From contig NZ_CP079946.1 of the NCBI RefSeq assembly GCF_019968905.1, positions 9,149,356 through 9,213,355 on the forward strand: a stretch of DNA of 64,000 bases, given 5' to 3'. The position numbers were made by a program, and so were the translations under genes. Within the stretch, counting starts at the first letter, position 1. Every line of letters begins with the position of its first letter. Source of the DNA: Corallococcus sp. EGB. Its GTDB lineage: Bacteria > Myxococcota > Myxococcia > Myxococcales > Myxococcaceae. Below the pieces are notes generated by a model, which was not told the DNA's origin, ran no database searches, and saw only the letters and a list, made by a program, of their open reading frames with translations. Shown one piece after another: positions 20,018 through 29,244 of the stretch.

Positions 20018-20812
20018 GTGGCGGTCTCTTTCCTGAACCGGAAACACAACCTGGACCGGATGTCGCTGCGCGACCTGGTCTACTCGTTCTTCACCTACTA
20101 CGCCGTCGTCGCCTACATCCTCATCGGCATCACCTGCATCGTGCTGTCGGTGAAGTGGTTCGAGGCGCCCGTTCGCATGGGCGCGGCGGTGCTGCTGGCC
20201 ACGGTGGCGTACCCGTTCGGGTGGTACCTCATCCACCGGTACATCCTGCACGGGCGCTTCCTCTACAAGTCCGCGGCGACGGCGGTGACGTGGAAGCGCA
20301 TCCACTTCGACCACCACCAGGACCCGCACGACCTGCGCGTGCTCTTCGGCGCGCTGCACACCACGCTGCCCACCATCGCGCTGGTGCTCACGCCCATCGG
20401 CTACCTCATCGGCGGCAAGGCGGGCGCGGCGGCGGCGCTGGGCTGGGGCATGGTGACCACGTGCTTCTACGAGTTCTGCCACTGCATCCAGCACCTCAAC
20501 TACGCGCCCCAGCAGAAGTGGCTGAAGGACATCAAGCGCCTGCACATGTCCCACCACTTCCACAACGAGCAGGGCAACTACGGCATCACGAACTACTTCT
20601 GGGACCGCGTGTTCGGCACGCTCTACGAGAAGGCGTCCGACAAGCCCAAGAGCGCCACCGTCTTCAACCTGGGCTACACGGCGGAAGAGGCGAAGAAGTA
20701 CCCCTGGGTGGACAAGCTCTCCGGCGGCACCCGCGGTGACGGTCACCCGCGCCGCTTCTGGGGCGCTGAAGGGCTGAGCGCGCCGGAGACCTCCGGCGAA
20801 CAGCAGTCCTGA
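20018..20812 (+). CDS. Sterol desaturase / fatty-acid hydroxylase family protein
   Basis: 264 residues. The histidine clusters of membrane di-iron hydroxylases are all present: HRYILHGRF, HFDHHQDPHDL and HMSHHFHNEQGNYG, set among about four hydrophobic helices. I start at GTG 20018 (MAVSFLNRKHN) because GAGGA lies eight bases upstream and the ORF before it is non-coding in character. These enzymes use two irons and O2 to hydroxylate or desaturate lipids, for example fatty-acid 2-hydroxylation in ceramide-type lipids, which some myxobacteria make. The exact lipid is inferred only. The gene ends at a strong terminator. Confidence 0.88.
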   Translation: MAVSFLNRKHNLDRMSLRDLVYSFFTYYAVVAYILIGITCIVLSVKWFEAPVRMGAAVLLATVAYPFGWYLIHRYILHGRFLYKSAATAVTWKRIHFDHHQDPHDLRVLFGALHTTLPTIALVLTPIGYLIGGKAGAAAALGWGMVTTCFYEFCHCIQHLNYAPQQKWLKDIKRLHMSHHFHNEQGNYGITNYFWDRVFGTLYEKASDKPKSATVFNLGYTAEEAKKYPWVDKLSGGTRGDGHPRRFWGAEGLSAPETSGEQQS

Positions 20813-20835
20813 GCGTCCTCCCCCGCTTCACCCCG

Positions 20836-20879
20836 GACCTCCCCGCGCGCTTCGTCGCCCGGGGAGGTCTTCGTTTTTC
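20836..20879 (+). terminator. Intrinsic terminator after the desaturase-like gene
   Basis: GACCTCCCCG (20836-20845) and CGGGGAGGTC (20860-20869) form a perfect 10-bp stem with a 14-base loop, followed by TTCGTTTTT. This is the best intrinsic terminator in the window. It also sits at the 3' end of the convergent amidinohydrolase gene, so it may insulate both transcripts. Confidence 0.85.
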
Positions 20880-21823
20880 TATGCGGACAGCGACCGGGCC
20901 TCGTCCTGTGCCTGTTCCTCGCGGAAGCGCCGGGAGGACATGGGAGGCAGGGTGTGCACGCGCGCCACGAGGCACGCCGCGCTGCCGCCGGCCAGGTGGA
21001 ACTGCTCCAACCGCACGCTGACGGGCCGGCGCCCCAGGCCGCGCAGCACCGCCTCCACGCGGGGCACGCGCGCGCCGATGATGACGGTGTCGCCCACCTC
21101 CACCAGGTTGAGCCCGAACGCGAGCGCGTCCTCGCGCGCGATGGGAATCACCTGCTGGATGCCCTCCGTGCGCGTCAGCACGCGCAGCGACTCCGGCGTG
21201 AAGGCCTCCGGACACACCAGCGCGGTGCCGTCCGACAGCACGGTGAGCGCGGTGTCCAGGTGGTAGAGGTACGGGTCGCACAGCTCCAGCGGCGTGACGG
21301 GCGCGGAGAGGAAGGCCTCCAACACCCCCGCCGCGCGCTGCGTGGAGCGCATGCCCCAGCCCAGGAGCGCGCCCCGCCCCGAGGGCAGCATGGCCACGTC
21401 GCCCCCTTCGATGTGCACGCGCGGAGGCTCGATGACGTCGAAGCCGCGCGCCGCCAGCCACCGGGCCCGCGCGAGCTGCTCACTGCGCCGCTGGCCGTGG
21501 CGCATGGTCGCGAGCAGCGCGCGCAGCTCCCCTTCCTGGGCGACGAGCACCGCGTTGTCCTTGGCGAACACGGAGTCGAACGCGCCATGGACGAAGGGCA
21601 GCTCGAAGAAGCTCGCGCCCGCGTCACGCAGCGTTCGCAGGAACTCGCGGTGCTGCGTGCACGCGCGCCGCCACGCGACGGCGCCGGGCTTCATATGCGG
21701 GTTGATGTTCCAGGCGACCTGATACGCGCAGTCGCGGGAGCGGACGTGGTCCTTCTCGCAGCGCACCTGACTGACAGCGAAGGTGGCGGGAGCGTTGTGG
21801 CCGGTGTGCAAGGTCATCCCCAT
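20879..21823 (-). CDS. Dimethylarginine dimethylaminohydrolase / arginine-deiminase-like hydrolase
   Basis: About 314 residues of the guanidino-modifying (amidinotransferase) superfamily. Recognisable blocks are FAKDNAVLV, IEGGDVAMLP (acid and Asp of the active site), YHLDTALTVL (catalytic histidine) and LAGGSAACLVARVH, where C284 is the nucleophile. Enzymes of this fold hydrolyse arginine, methylarginine or citrulline-like guanidino groups. I use ATG 21823; 21817 is almost as good, and the farther ATG 21880 would place the start inside the gene on the other strand. It is divergent from a haem-oxygenase-like diiron protein with a shared operator-like dyad, so the two may handle related arginine-derived compounds; that is inference. 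Confidence 0.8.
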   Translation of the reverse strand: MGMTLHTGHNAPATFAVSQVRCEKDHVRSRDCAYQVAWNINPHMKPGAVAWRRACTQHREFLRTLRDAGASFFELPFVHGAFDSVFAKDNAVLVAQEGELRALLATMRHGQRRSEQLARARWLAARGFDVIEPPRVHIEGGDVAMLPSGRGALLGWGMRSTQRAAGVLEAFLSAPVTPLELCDPYLYHLDTALTVLSDGTALVCPEAFTPESLRVLTRTEGIQQVIPIAREDALAFGLNLVEVGDTVIIGARVPRVEAVLRGLGRRPVSVRLEQFHLAGGSAACLVARVHTLPPMSSRRFREEQAQDEARSLSA

Positions 21824-21831
21824 ACATGAGA

Positions 21832-21855
21832 CCGGAAGGCACTCCCGCCTTCCGG
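21832..21855. promoter_or_regulatory. Perfect 9-bp inverted repeat in the divergent promoter
   Basis: CCGGAAGGC (21832-21840) and GCCTTCCGG (21847-21855) are exact inverted copies around a 6-base centre, lying in the roughly 55-bp gap between two divergent starts. Its position makes a shared operator likely; no regulator gene is adjacent to name the binder. Confidence 0.5.
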
Positions 21856-21878
21856 AACGTGTAGAGAGGGTGCGCACC

Positions 21879-22796
21879 ATGAGCGGGCCTGGCGAGGTGG
21901 CTGGGGTAACAGGGAGGGAGGACGCACGCCTGTCCGAGCGGCTTCACCGGAGCCTCTTGCGCTTCAACCGCGCGCGACTGGCTCCCGGGTTTCCCACCGA
22001 GGGCTGGCGAGCAGCCGTGCAGGAGGAGACGCAGTTGCGCCTGCTCGAGGGCGAGTACGTGGAGGCGGAGCGCCAGCGGGTGGCCGCCTGGGCCGCCGAG
22101 GCGCCGGAGGACACGGACGGGTTCATCGCGTGGTTCGAGGACCTGAAGGAGTCCGGTCCCGGACAGCATGATCCGCTGTTTCCGTGGCTGGCGACGCAGG
22201 CCACGCGTGAGCAGATGGACTGGTTCCTCACGCAGGAGGTCGCGGGCGAAGCGGGCTTCGATGACCTGGTGGCGCTGACGCAGTTGCAGCTGCCCACGCA
22301 GGCGAAGCTGGAGCTGGCGCGCAACTACTGGGACGAGATGGGCCGCGGGCGCGAGGACGCGATGCACGGGCCGATGCTCGCGGAGATGACGCGGAAGCTG
22401 GGGCTGAAGCCCACGGACGAGGACACCGTGTGGGAAGCGCACGCGCTGGCGAACCTGCTCTGCGCGTTCGCGTTCAACCGCCGCTACGCGTACCACGCGG
22501 TGGGCGCGCTGGGCATCGTGGAGGAGACGGCGCCGGGCCGCACCGCGTGCGTCAACGAGGGCCTGAAGCGCCTGGGCTTCGACATGCGCGTGCGGCGCTA
22601 CTACGCGCTGCACTCCACGCTGGACGTGAAGCACTCCGAGACGTGGAACAAGGAAGTGCTTCATCCGCTGGTGGCGGCGAACCCCGCGTGCGCGCGGCCC
22701 CTGGCGGAGGGCGCGCTGCTGCGGCTGACGGCGGGCGCGCGCTGCTTCGAGCGCTACCGCCATGAGCTGGGCCTGGACCTGAAGACGCTCAGCTGA
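21879..22796 (+). CDS. Iron-containing redox enzyme, haem-oxygenase-like diiron fold
   Basis: 305 residues, entirely helical in prediction by eye, of the Haem_oxygenas_2 / HDO type. Candidate metal ligands are spread as the family requires: E120 in DWFLTQEVAGE, E153 and H163 in YWDEMGRGREDAMHG, E215-216 in GIVEETAPG, and H245, D249 and H252 in ALHSTLDVKHSETW. HDO enzymes use O2 for N-oxygenation, decarboxylation or C-C cleavage of small molecules. ATG 21879 has GAGAGG ten bases upstream. The neighbour on the other strand is an arginine-type hydrolase. Ligand assignment is by pattern, not alignment. Confidence 0.8.
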   Translation: MSGPGEVAGVTGREDARLSERLHRSLLRFNRARLAPGFPTEGWRAAVQEETQLRLLEGEYVEAERQRVAAWAAEAPEDTDGFIAWFEDLKESGPGQHDPLFPWLATQATREQMDWFLTQEVAGEAGFDDLVALTQLQLPTQAKLELARNYWDEMGRGREDAMHGPMLAEMTRKLGLKPTDEDTVWEAHALANLLCAFAFNRRYAYHAVGALGIVEETAPGRTACVNEGLKRLGFDMRVRRYYALHSTLDVKHSETWNKEVLHPLVAANPACARPLAEGALLRLTAGARCFERYRHELGLDLKTLS

Positions 22797-22959
22797 AGAG
22801 CGCGGAGCCTGGCTGTCCTTCCCCTCGGGACCTTGCGCGTGTGCGCTGGCCCCGAGGGTGCGTTTCCGGGAGGACGGTCCGCGGGGAGGACGGGATGCGC
22901 CAGGGCCCGGGCGGACGTCAGCTTGGGGGGTTTTCCCCAGGCCGAGCCGGAGGTCCCCG

Positions 22960-23421
22960 ATGTCCCTGTTGCGAATCATCCCCGCGGCGGTGCTGCTCCT
23001 GACGGCGTGCGCTTCTCCGGGCACGTCCTTCGAGGAGGTGATGCGCCAGAACAATCCCCTGAAGCCGACGCGGCCGGATCCGCTCACCTACGGCACGCGG
23101 CCGGAGAACCCGGTGCGCGTGGGCTGGGGGGACAAGGGCGTGATGGCGTACTTCAAGCTCCTGCGCGGGCCGCAAGGCCAGCCGGTGGCGTGGCGCCGCA
23201 TGGGGGACTGCTGCGAGTTCACCCAGGTGGACGAACACGGCCAGGGGAAGGGCCGGCTGTCCATCTTCGAGGTGACCTACGAAGGGCTGGACACGCCGGT
23301 GGTGCTCTACCTGGACGCGTTCACGGGCGGGAGCGTGTACGCGCCCTGGGGCTTCGTGCTGGAGGGCCAGGGCGACGCGCCGCCCGCGTCCGGGACCGAG
23401 CCGGAAATCATCGACCTCTGA
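22960..23421 (+). CDS. Hypothetical lipoprotein
   Basis: 153 residues beginning MSLLRIIPAAVLLLTAC with a lipobox (LLTAC), so it is probably an envelope lipoprotein. The mature part contains GDCCEFTQVDEHG and a beta-rich stretch DTPVVLYLDAFTGGSVY. I do not recognise the family. ATG 22960 is chosen because it gives an intact signal sequence. It is followed by a 245-bp gap containing an inverted repeat (ACCTCCC/GGGAGGT, 23587-23609) and then the AsmA gene. Confidence 0.75.
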   Translation: MSLLRIIPAAVLLLTACASPGTSFEEVMRQNNPLKPTRPDPLTYGTRPENPVRVGWGDKGVMAYFKLLRGPQGQPVAWRRMGDCCEFTQVDEHGQGKGRLSIFEVTYEGLDTPVVLYLDAFTGGSVYAPWGFVLEGQGDAPPASGTEPEIIDL

Positions 23422-23666
23422 GGAGCTGGGGCGCCACGGCCCCGCTCGAATCCCGTGATTCATTGAAAGCGGGCGGACTTTTGCATCCCCGAGGATGTGG
23501 CCCCCTTCCGAGTGGAGCGGGTCGTGCGTAGATGCAGGGTCGACGGGAGTATGCCGTTCCCCCGGCGGTTGACCGTCGCGCTGACAACCTCCCCGTGAGC
23601 ATGGGAGGTGCGGCTCCCTTGGCGCTGCGCTAAGCGTTCGACCGCTCTCCCGACGGAGGAGGAACC

Positions 23667-26363
23667 GTGGCGGCTGTGAAGAAGAGGCGTTGGCCGTATG
23701 TGCTGGGAGGCATCCTCGTCCTCCTGATTGTCATTGTGGCGGTGGTGCTGTCGCGCCTGGACGCCATCCTGTTGAAGACGGCGCGGGACCAGGCCGCGAC
23801 GTACTCGCAGAAGCTGGGGCGCCCCATCGAGATTGGCGACGTCTCCACGAAGCTCTTTCCCTACGTGGGCGCTCGCATCCAGAACGTCAGCGTGGGCGCG
23901 GCCGAGGGCGAGGGCCTGCCGCTCGCGGAGCTGAAGGACGTGACGGTGAGCGTGCAGGCGATGCCGCTGCTCACGTCGAAGGGCAAGGACATCCGCGTGA
24001 AGAACGCGGAGGTGACCGGGCTCACCGTGAACGTCATCCGCCTGGCGGACGGCACCACCAACGTGCAGCGCCTCCAGGAGAAGCTGGCCGCGCAGCAGCC
24101 GAAGGAGGAGCCGCCGGAGGAGGAGAAGCAGCCCATGGACCTGTCGGGCGTGCACGTGGAGCGCGCGGCGCTCACCGACGGCGTCATCCGCTTCGTGGAC
24201 CGCGCGGGCGGCGCGCAGGCGCGCGAGCTGGCGGTGAAGGACCTGGACATCGAGGTGAAGGACCTGCGCGTGGGCCAGCCGCTGAAGGTGGACCTGGCGG
24301 CGGCGGTGCTCGCGGAGAAGCAGAACCTGAAGATGACGCTCGCGGCGGCGCCGCTGCCGGCGACGCTCATCCCCACGCCGGAGCAGGTGACGCTGAAGGC
24401 GGAGCACATCGACCTGTCGCCGCTGGGGCCGTTCCTGCCCCCGGACGTGGGCCTGCAGGCGGGCACGCTGGACGCGGACTGGAAGGCGGACCTGGGCGGC
24501 GCGGTGCCCGGCGGCAAGGGCCCCACGAAGCTGGTGGGCGTCATCAAGGCGCTGGGGATGAAGTTCGCGGGCTCCGAGGGCGGCAAGGCGCTGGACGTGG
24601 TGCTCGACACGGACGTGACGGGCGACATGGCCACGGGTGACCTGGCGCTGGACAAGCTGAACCTGGACCTGGGCCCCGCGGCCATCACGGGCAAGGGCAA
24701 GGTGAAGGGGCTGCTCACGGACAAGCCCGCGGTGGAGGGCTTCGAGCTGACGGGGCGCAACCTGGACCCCGCCGTGCTCGCCGAGTACTACCCGCCGCTG
24801 CGCAAGCAGCTCAACGGGATGATCGCCGGCCCCATTGGGCTGGACGTGCGCGGCAGCGGCACGCAGGACGCGCAGGCCCTCAACATCGCGGTGGACCTGA
24901 CGCCGGTGCGGCTGCGGGTGCCGGATCAGCTGACGAAGGATGCTGGCGGCGTGATGAAGCTGAACGCGAAGGTGACGGGCGCGGCGGCGAGCGGCGGCGC
25001 GCTGCGCTTCGACGCGAAGGCGGACCTGAACGGCGTGGACATGCGGCCGGGCCTGCTGGTGAACAAGGCGCCGGGGCAGCGGCTGGAGGTCGCGGCGGCG
25101 GGCACCTACGCGCCGGCGAAGACGGGCAGCGGGATGACGGTGAACGTCTCCAGCATGAGCCTGGGCGCGCTGGACGACACGGTGACGGGCACCGCCTCGG
25201 TGACGCTCGCGGGCACGGGCAAGAAGGCCACGACGACGTTCAAGGCGGACGTGAAGGCCGCGAAGCTGGATGCGGAGAAGTTGTTGATGAGCGAGGAGCA
25301 GGTGCTGGCGCGCACGGGCGGCAAGCCCCCGCCGGAGCCGCCGCCGGAGCCGCCCAACCGCTTCAACGGCTACCGGGGTGACATCCAGTTCAACATCGGG
25401 TCGCTGCGCTACACGGCGATGGACCTCACCAACGTGACGGGCGTGGTGAAGATGGTGGACGACCTCATCACGGTGGAGAAGTTCTCGACGGGCATCTACG
25501 GCGGCAAGGTGGTGGCGGACGGAACCACCATCCGCCTGGGGCCCGCGCCGGAGGCCCGGCCCTTCACGGCGAAGGTGCAGGTGCAGAACCTGGAGATGGC
25601 GCAGGCGCTGGCGCAGCGCACGCCCAAGCAGGTGCTGACGGGCAAGTTCAACGGCAACGTGGACGTGCAGGGCGTGGGCTACACGCCGGACAAGTTGAAG
25701 CAGACGCTGCTGGGCGGCATCAACGGCAACCTGCTGGGGGGCACGTTCCTGGGCAAGGACCTGGTGTCGTCCGTGACGGAGCCGTTGTCCAAGGCGCTGC
25801 CCTTCGCGTCGAAGGCGCTCAAGAGCGGCGAGGTGACGTCGCTGGGCGGGGACCTGCCCTTCAGCGTGACCATCAAGAACGGCGTGGCGCAGCTGAGCAA
25901 GCCCATCACCTGGACGCGGCCGGAGGCGGCGATGAGCTTCGACGGCGGCATCGGGCTGGACGGCACGCTGAACCTGACGGGCGGCGTGTCGCTGACGCCC
26001 TCGACCATCAAGACGCTGACGATGGGAAAGGTGACGCCGACGGAGTCCATCCCGGTGGGGCTGAAGATCGCGGGCAAGGCGTGGAGCCCGGACGTGACGG
26101 GCGTGGACGTGAAGCCGGCGGCGACGACCATCCTGAAGCTGGCCGGGGCGTCCGTGGCGGGCAACCTGCTCGGTGAGAAGGGCAAGGCCGTGCAGGACAT
26201 CATCACGGGCGGTCAGGACAAGGCCAAGGCCGAAGCGGAGGCGCGCGCCAACGAGCAGAAACAGAAGCTGGAGGACCAGGCCCGCGCCGAGCAGGAGAAG
26301 GCCAGGCAGCGCGCCGAGGAGGAAGCGAAGAAGCGGCTCAAGGGTCTCTTCGGCGGGAAGTAG
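23667..26363 (+). CDS. AsmA-family protein
   Basis: 898 residues starting at GTG 23667 behind an ideal GGAGGAGGAACC. Residues 8-30 form one membrane anchor (YVLGGILVLLIVIVAVVLS), followed by the AsmA N-terminal block RPIEIGDVSTKLFPYVGARI and a long periplasmic repeat-rich beta region, consistent with the bridge-like lipid-transfer TamB/AsmA clan. A Pro-rich linker (KPPPEPPPEPPN) lies near 555, and the last 60 residues are a charged, Glu/Lys/Arg-rich coiled coil. AsmA proteins move phospholipids to, or govern the assembly of, the outer membrane. The gene stands alone. Confidence 0.88.
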   Translation: MAAVKKRRWPYVLGGILVLLIVIVAVVLSRLDAILLKTARDQAATYSQKLGRPIEIGDVSTKLFPYVGARIQNVSVGAAEGEGLPLAELKDVTVSVQAMPLLTSKGKDIRVKNAEVTGLTVNVIRLADGTTNVQRLQEKLAAQQPKEEPPEEEKQPMDLSGVHVERAALTDGVIRFVDRAGGAQARELAVKDLDIEVKDLRVGQPLKVDLAAAVLAEKQNLKMTLAAAPLPATLIPTPEQVTLKAEHIDLSPLGPFLPPDVGLQAGTLDADWKADLGGAVPGGKGPTKLVGVIKALGMKFAGSEGGKALDVVLDTDVTGDMATGDLALDKLNLDLGPAAITGKGKVKGLLTDKPAVEGFELTGRNLDPAVLAEYYPPLRKQLNGMIAGPIGLDVRGSGTQDAQALNIAVDLTPVRLRVPDQLTKDAGGVMKLNAKVTGAAASGGALRFDAKADLNGVDMRPGLLVNKAPGQRLEVAAAGTYAPAKTGSGMTVNVSSMSLGALDDTVTGTASVTLAGTGKKATTTFKADVKAAKLDAEKLLMSEEQVLARTGGKPPPEPPPEPPNRFNGYRGDIQFNIGSLRYTAMDLTNVTGVVKMVDDLITVEKFSTGIYGGKVVADGTTIRLGPAPEARPFTAKVQVQNLEMAQALAQRTPKQVLTGKFNGNVDVQGVGYTPDKLKQTLLGGINGNLLGGTFLGKDLVSSVTEPLSKALPFASKALKSGEVTSLGGDLPFSVTIKNGVAQLSKPITWTRPEAAMSFDGGIGLDGTLNLTGGVSLTPSTIKTLTMGKVTPTESIPVGLKIAGKAWSPDVTGVDVKPAATTILKLAGASVAGNLLGEKGKAVQDIITGGQDKAKAEAEARANEQKQKLEDQARAEQEKARQRAEEEAKKRLKGLFGGK

Positions 26364-26540
26364 CCGCTGGGAGAACCGGGCATCACGCGCGCCGCGAGGT
26401 TCCTCCGGGAGCTTCGCGGCGTGGCTGTTTCAAGGGCTGACGTAGGCTCACGGCCCCTGCCCATCTGGCTCACTCGCATCCAGGCAGAGGGCTTCCGCCC
26501 ACTCCGCGACGCCGTGCTCCGGCCCCGGCGGCTGAAGCGG

Positions 26541-27320
26541 CTACTGCCCCCCGGCGGCGCGCGTGTCCCAGCCACCGCCGATGGGGCCGCCCCGGGGGCC
26601 GCCTGCGCCTCGCGGGCCCATGTCGTCGCGGCGCATCTCCTGATACTGCGTCATCTGCTCCGCGCTGAGCACCTTCTGCATCTCCGCGTCCGTCTGCGTA
26701 CGCAGGTCGCGCATCTGCTGGCGCATGTCACGCCCCGGCCGGCCTCCCGCCATCGACGCCGCCAGCTCCTGGCGCTTGGCGTCCTCGGCCTGCATCAGCT
26801 TCGTCAGCGTCTGCTCCTGCGTGTAGTTGAGCCGCGCGTTGGTGACGAAGGCCTTGAGGCGCTGGGCGCGCTCGGACTCCGCCTGCACGCGCATCTGGTC
26901 CACCTGCTGCTGCCACTGCTGGCGCTGCTCGGTGCGCTGCTCCTCCTGCACCGTGCGCATCAGGTCCTTCAGTGACTGCTTCGCGCTGTCGTTGCTCAGC
27001 GCCTCGCCCACCATCACGCCGCGCAGCTCCTCGCGCAGCTTCGCGACCTCCGCCTCCAGGCCCGCGGGCGGAGGACCGCCCGTGCCCGCCGAGGCCGTGC
27101 CGCCGCCCTGCTCGAAGGCCATCATCCGCCGGGAGAGCAGCTGCACCGTCTCCTCCAGCGCCTTCACGCGGTTCTGGAGCGCCCGGACGTCCGCCGTCGA
27201 GTCCTGCACGCGGGGCGCTTCCTGGGGAGCAGGGGCCTCCGCCTTGCCAGGCCCCCACAGGGCCACCCCGAGCGCCAGCGATGACAAACCCACCGATGCG
27301 ATGCCGAGAATGCGGTTCAT
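26541..27320 (-). CDS. Periplasmic coiled-coil protein, Spy/LTXXQ-like
   Basis: 259 residues with an N-terminal signal sequence (ILGIASVGLSSLALGVALW), then a coiled coil (47-75), and long helices rich in Gln, Arg and Glu. Segments such as TQEQTLTKLMQAEDAKRQEL and LSAEQMTQYQEMRRDD recall the LTxxQ repeats of Spy/CpxP periplasmic chaperones. The C-terminus is Gly-rich (GPRGAGGPRGGPIGGGW). A chaperone or envelope-stress role is inferred from this resemblance alone. It is convergent with AsmA. Confidence 0.65.
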   Translation of the reverse strand: MNRILGIASVGLSSLALGVALWGPGKAEAPAPQEAPRVQDSTADVRALQNRVKALEETVQLLSRRMMAFEQGGGTASAGTGGPPPAGLEAEVAKLREELRGVMVGEALSNDSAKQSLKDLMRTVQEEQRTEQRQQWQQQVDQMRVQAESERAQRLKAFVTNARLNYTQEQTLTKLMQAEDAKRQELAASMAGGRPGRDMRQQMRDLRTQTDAEMQKVLSAEQMTQYQEMRRDDMGPRGAGGPRGGPIGGGWDTRAAGGQ

Positions 27321-27496
27321 GATGCTCTCCCTGACGGAACTCCCGGCCGCCTATTCGATCGCGCTCCCGGGACCCGCCTCGCGCGCGCATCCTCCCACCC
27401 GGCCGCCTCCCGGGGAACCGTCCCGCCCCGCGCGCCTGCCTGCCCCCGTGTCACAAGCGTTGACCTGCTCCTGCGCGACACGGAGAGTCCCCGGCC

Positions 27497-29149
27497 ATGA
27501 CGCTCCGTCCCATCACTGAAGTCGGCGCCGAGCTGGGCCTCGCGCCGGAAGACGTCCTCCCCTGGGGCCGCGACCGCGCCAAGGTGTCCCTGGACGCCCT
27601 GGGCCGCCGTTCGCGCCAGGGCCGCATGGTGCTGGTGTCGGCCATCAACCCCACGCCCCCCGGCGAGGGCAAGACGACCATGTCCGTGGCGCTGGCCATG
27701 GGCCTGCGCAAGCGGGGCCGCAAGGCGGTGGCGGCGCTGCGCGAGCCGTCCCTGGGGCCCGTCTTCGGCGTGAAGGGCGGCGGCACCGGCGGCGGGCAGG
27801 CGAGCCTTGAGCCCGCGGCGGACATCAACCTGCACTTCACCGGCGACCTGCACGCCATCACCAGCGCGCACAACCTGCTGGCCGCGCTGGTGGACAACGC
27901 CGTGTACTACGGCCACCCGGTGGCGCTGGAGGGCACGCGCGTGCGCTGGCGGCGCGCGCTGGACATGAACGACCGGTTCCTGCGCAACGTCATCGTGGGG
28001 CTGGGCGGCAAGGCGCACGGCGTGCCGCGCGAGACGTCCTTCGACATCACGGCCGCCAGCGAGGTGATGGCCATCCTGGCGCTGGCGGAGAACCTGAAGG
28101 ACCTGGAGGCGCGGCTGGGGCGCATCGTGGTGGGGCAGGCGCCGGATGGCTCACCGGTGCGCGCGAACGACGTGAACGCGGCGGCGTCCATGGTGGCGCT
28201 GCTCAAGGACGCGCTGATGCCGAACCTGGCCCAGACACGCGAGGGCGGACCGGCGCTCGTCCACGCGGGGCCGTTCGGCAACATCGCGCACGGGTGCTCG
28301 TCGGTGGTGGGCACGCGGATGGCGCTCGCTTACGCGGACGAGGTGGTGACGGAGGCGGGCTTCGGCTTCGACCTGGGCGCGGAGAAGTTCCTGGACATCA
28401 AGTGCCGGAGCGCGGGCGTGTGGCCCCGGGGCGTGATGCTGGTGGTGACGCTGCGGGCGCTCAAGCACCACGGCGGCGCGGCGGCGGCGAAGGTGGCGGA
28501 TCCGGACCGCGAGGCGCTCTTGAAGGGCTTCAACCACCTGGAGAAGCACCTGGAGTCGGTGGCGGCGTTCGGCCTGCCGGCGGTGCTGTGCGTGAACCGC
28601 TTCCCGCAGGACACGGAGGCCGAGCTGGACGAGCTGCGCGCGTTCGCGAAGGCGCGGGGCGTGGGCATCGCTGTGTGCGACGGCTTCAGCAAGGGCGGAG
28701 AGGGCTCGCTGGAGCTGGCGGACACGGTGCTCGCCATGCTGGACGCGACGGACGCGGCGCCGCCGAAGCCGCGCTTCCTCTACGAGTTGGAGCAGACGCC
28801 GGAGGAGAAGATCCGCGCCATCGCGCGCACGGTGTACGGCGCGGACGACGTGGCCTTCACACCTGGGGCGCGCAAGGACCTGGAGACGGCGCGGGCGCTG
28901 GGAGGCGCGGGGCTGCCGGTGTGCATGGCGAAGACGCACCTGTCCCTGTCGGACGACCCGACGAAGACGGGCCGGCCCCGGGGCTTCACGTTGACGGTGC
29001 GAGAGGTGCGCCTGTCCGCGGGAGCAGGCTTCCTGGTGGCGCTGACCGGAGAGCTGCTCACCATGCCGGGCCTGCCACGCGAACCCGCTGCCCGCCGCGT
29101 CACCGTCCACCCGGACGGCAGCATCACGGGCCTGATGCAGGGCGAGTGA
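27497..29149 (+). CDS. fhs: Formate--tetrahydrofolate ligase
   Basis: 550 residues, the usual size, and family-wide similarity throughout: the ATP-binding INPTPPGEGKTTMSVALAMG, the block EPSLGPVFGVKGGGTGGGQA, HAGPFGNIAHGCSSVVGTR and the C-terminal EEKIRAIARTVYGADDV. The enzyme forms 10-formyl-THF from formate, THF and ATP in the cytoplasm, feeding purine synthesis and one-carbon metabolism. It is a single-gene unit here, ended by the CTCCCG/CGGGAG hairpin at 29172-29195. Confidence 0.97.
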   Translation: MTLRPITEVGAELGLAPEDVLPWGRDRAKVSLDALGRRSRQGRMVLVSAINPTPPGEGKTTMSVALAMGLRKRGRKAVAALREPSLGPVFGVKGGGTGGGQASLEPAADINLHFTGDLHAITSAHNLLAALVDNAVYYGHPVALEGTRVRWRRALDMNDRFLRNVIVGLGGKAHGVPRETSFDITAASEVMAILALAENLKDLEARLGRIVVGQAPDGSPVRANDVNAAASMVALLKDALMPNLAQTREGGPALVHAGPFGNIAHGCSSVVGTRMALAYADEVVTEAGFGFDLGAEKFLDIKCRSAGVWPRGVMLVVTLRALKHHGGAAAAKVADPDREALLKGFNHLEKHLESVAAFGLPAVLCVNRFPQDTEAELDELRAFAKARGVGIAVCDGFSKGGEGSLELADTVLAMLDATDAAPPKPRFLYELEQTPEEKIRAIARTVYGADDVAFTPGARKDLETARALGGAGLPVCMAKTHLSLSDDPTKTGRPRGFTLTVREVRLSAGAGFLVALTGELLTMPGLPREPAARRVTVHPDGSITGLMQGE

Positions 29150-29171
29150 CGTCAGAGCCAGGGCCTAGCGT

Positions 29172-29195
29172 CTCCCGCCGTTCACTCGACGGGAG
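29172..29195. terminator. Hairpin after fhs
   Basis: CTCCCG (29172-29177) pairs with CGGGAG (29190-29195), 23 bases after the fhs stop codon, with a 12-base loop and no T-run. It is a plausible 3' end for fhs. Confidence 0.35.
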
Positions 29196-29244
29196 TCCAC
29201 CCCCCTGCCCCACCGGAAGCGCACCCGATCATCTCCCCATCATC

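Noticed and set aside
18827-20812. 661-codon frame ending in the desaturase-like protein
   Set aside because: Only the last 264 codons look like protein. The upstream part lies over the membrane coiled-coil gene and a minus-strand gene; GTG 20018 with its GAGGA is the real start.
21824-21880. ATG 21880 as the start of the amidinohydrolase
   Set aside because: It would extend through the 9-bp dyad and over the start of the divergent gene, and the added residues are unlike the family.
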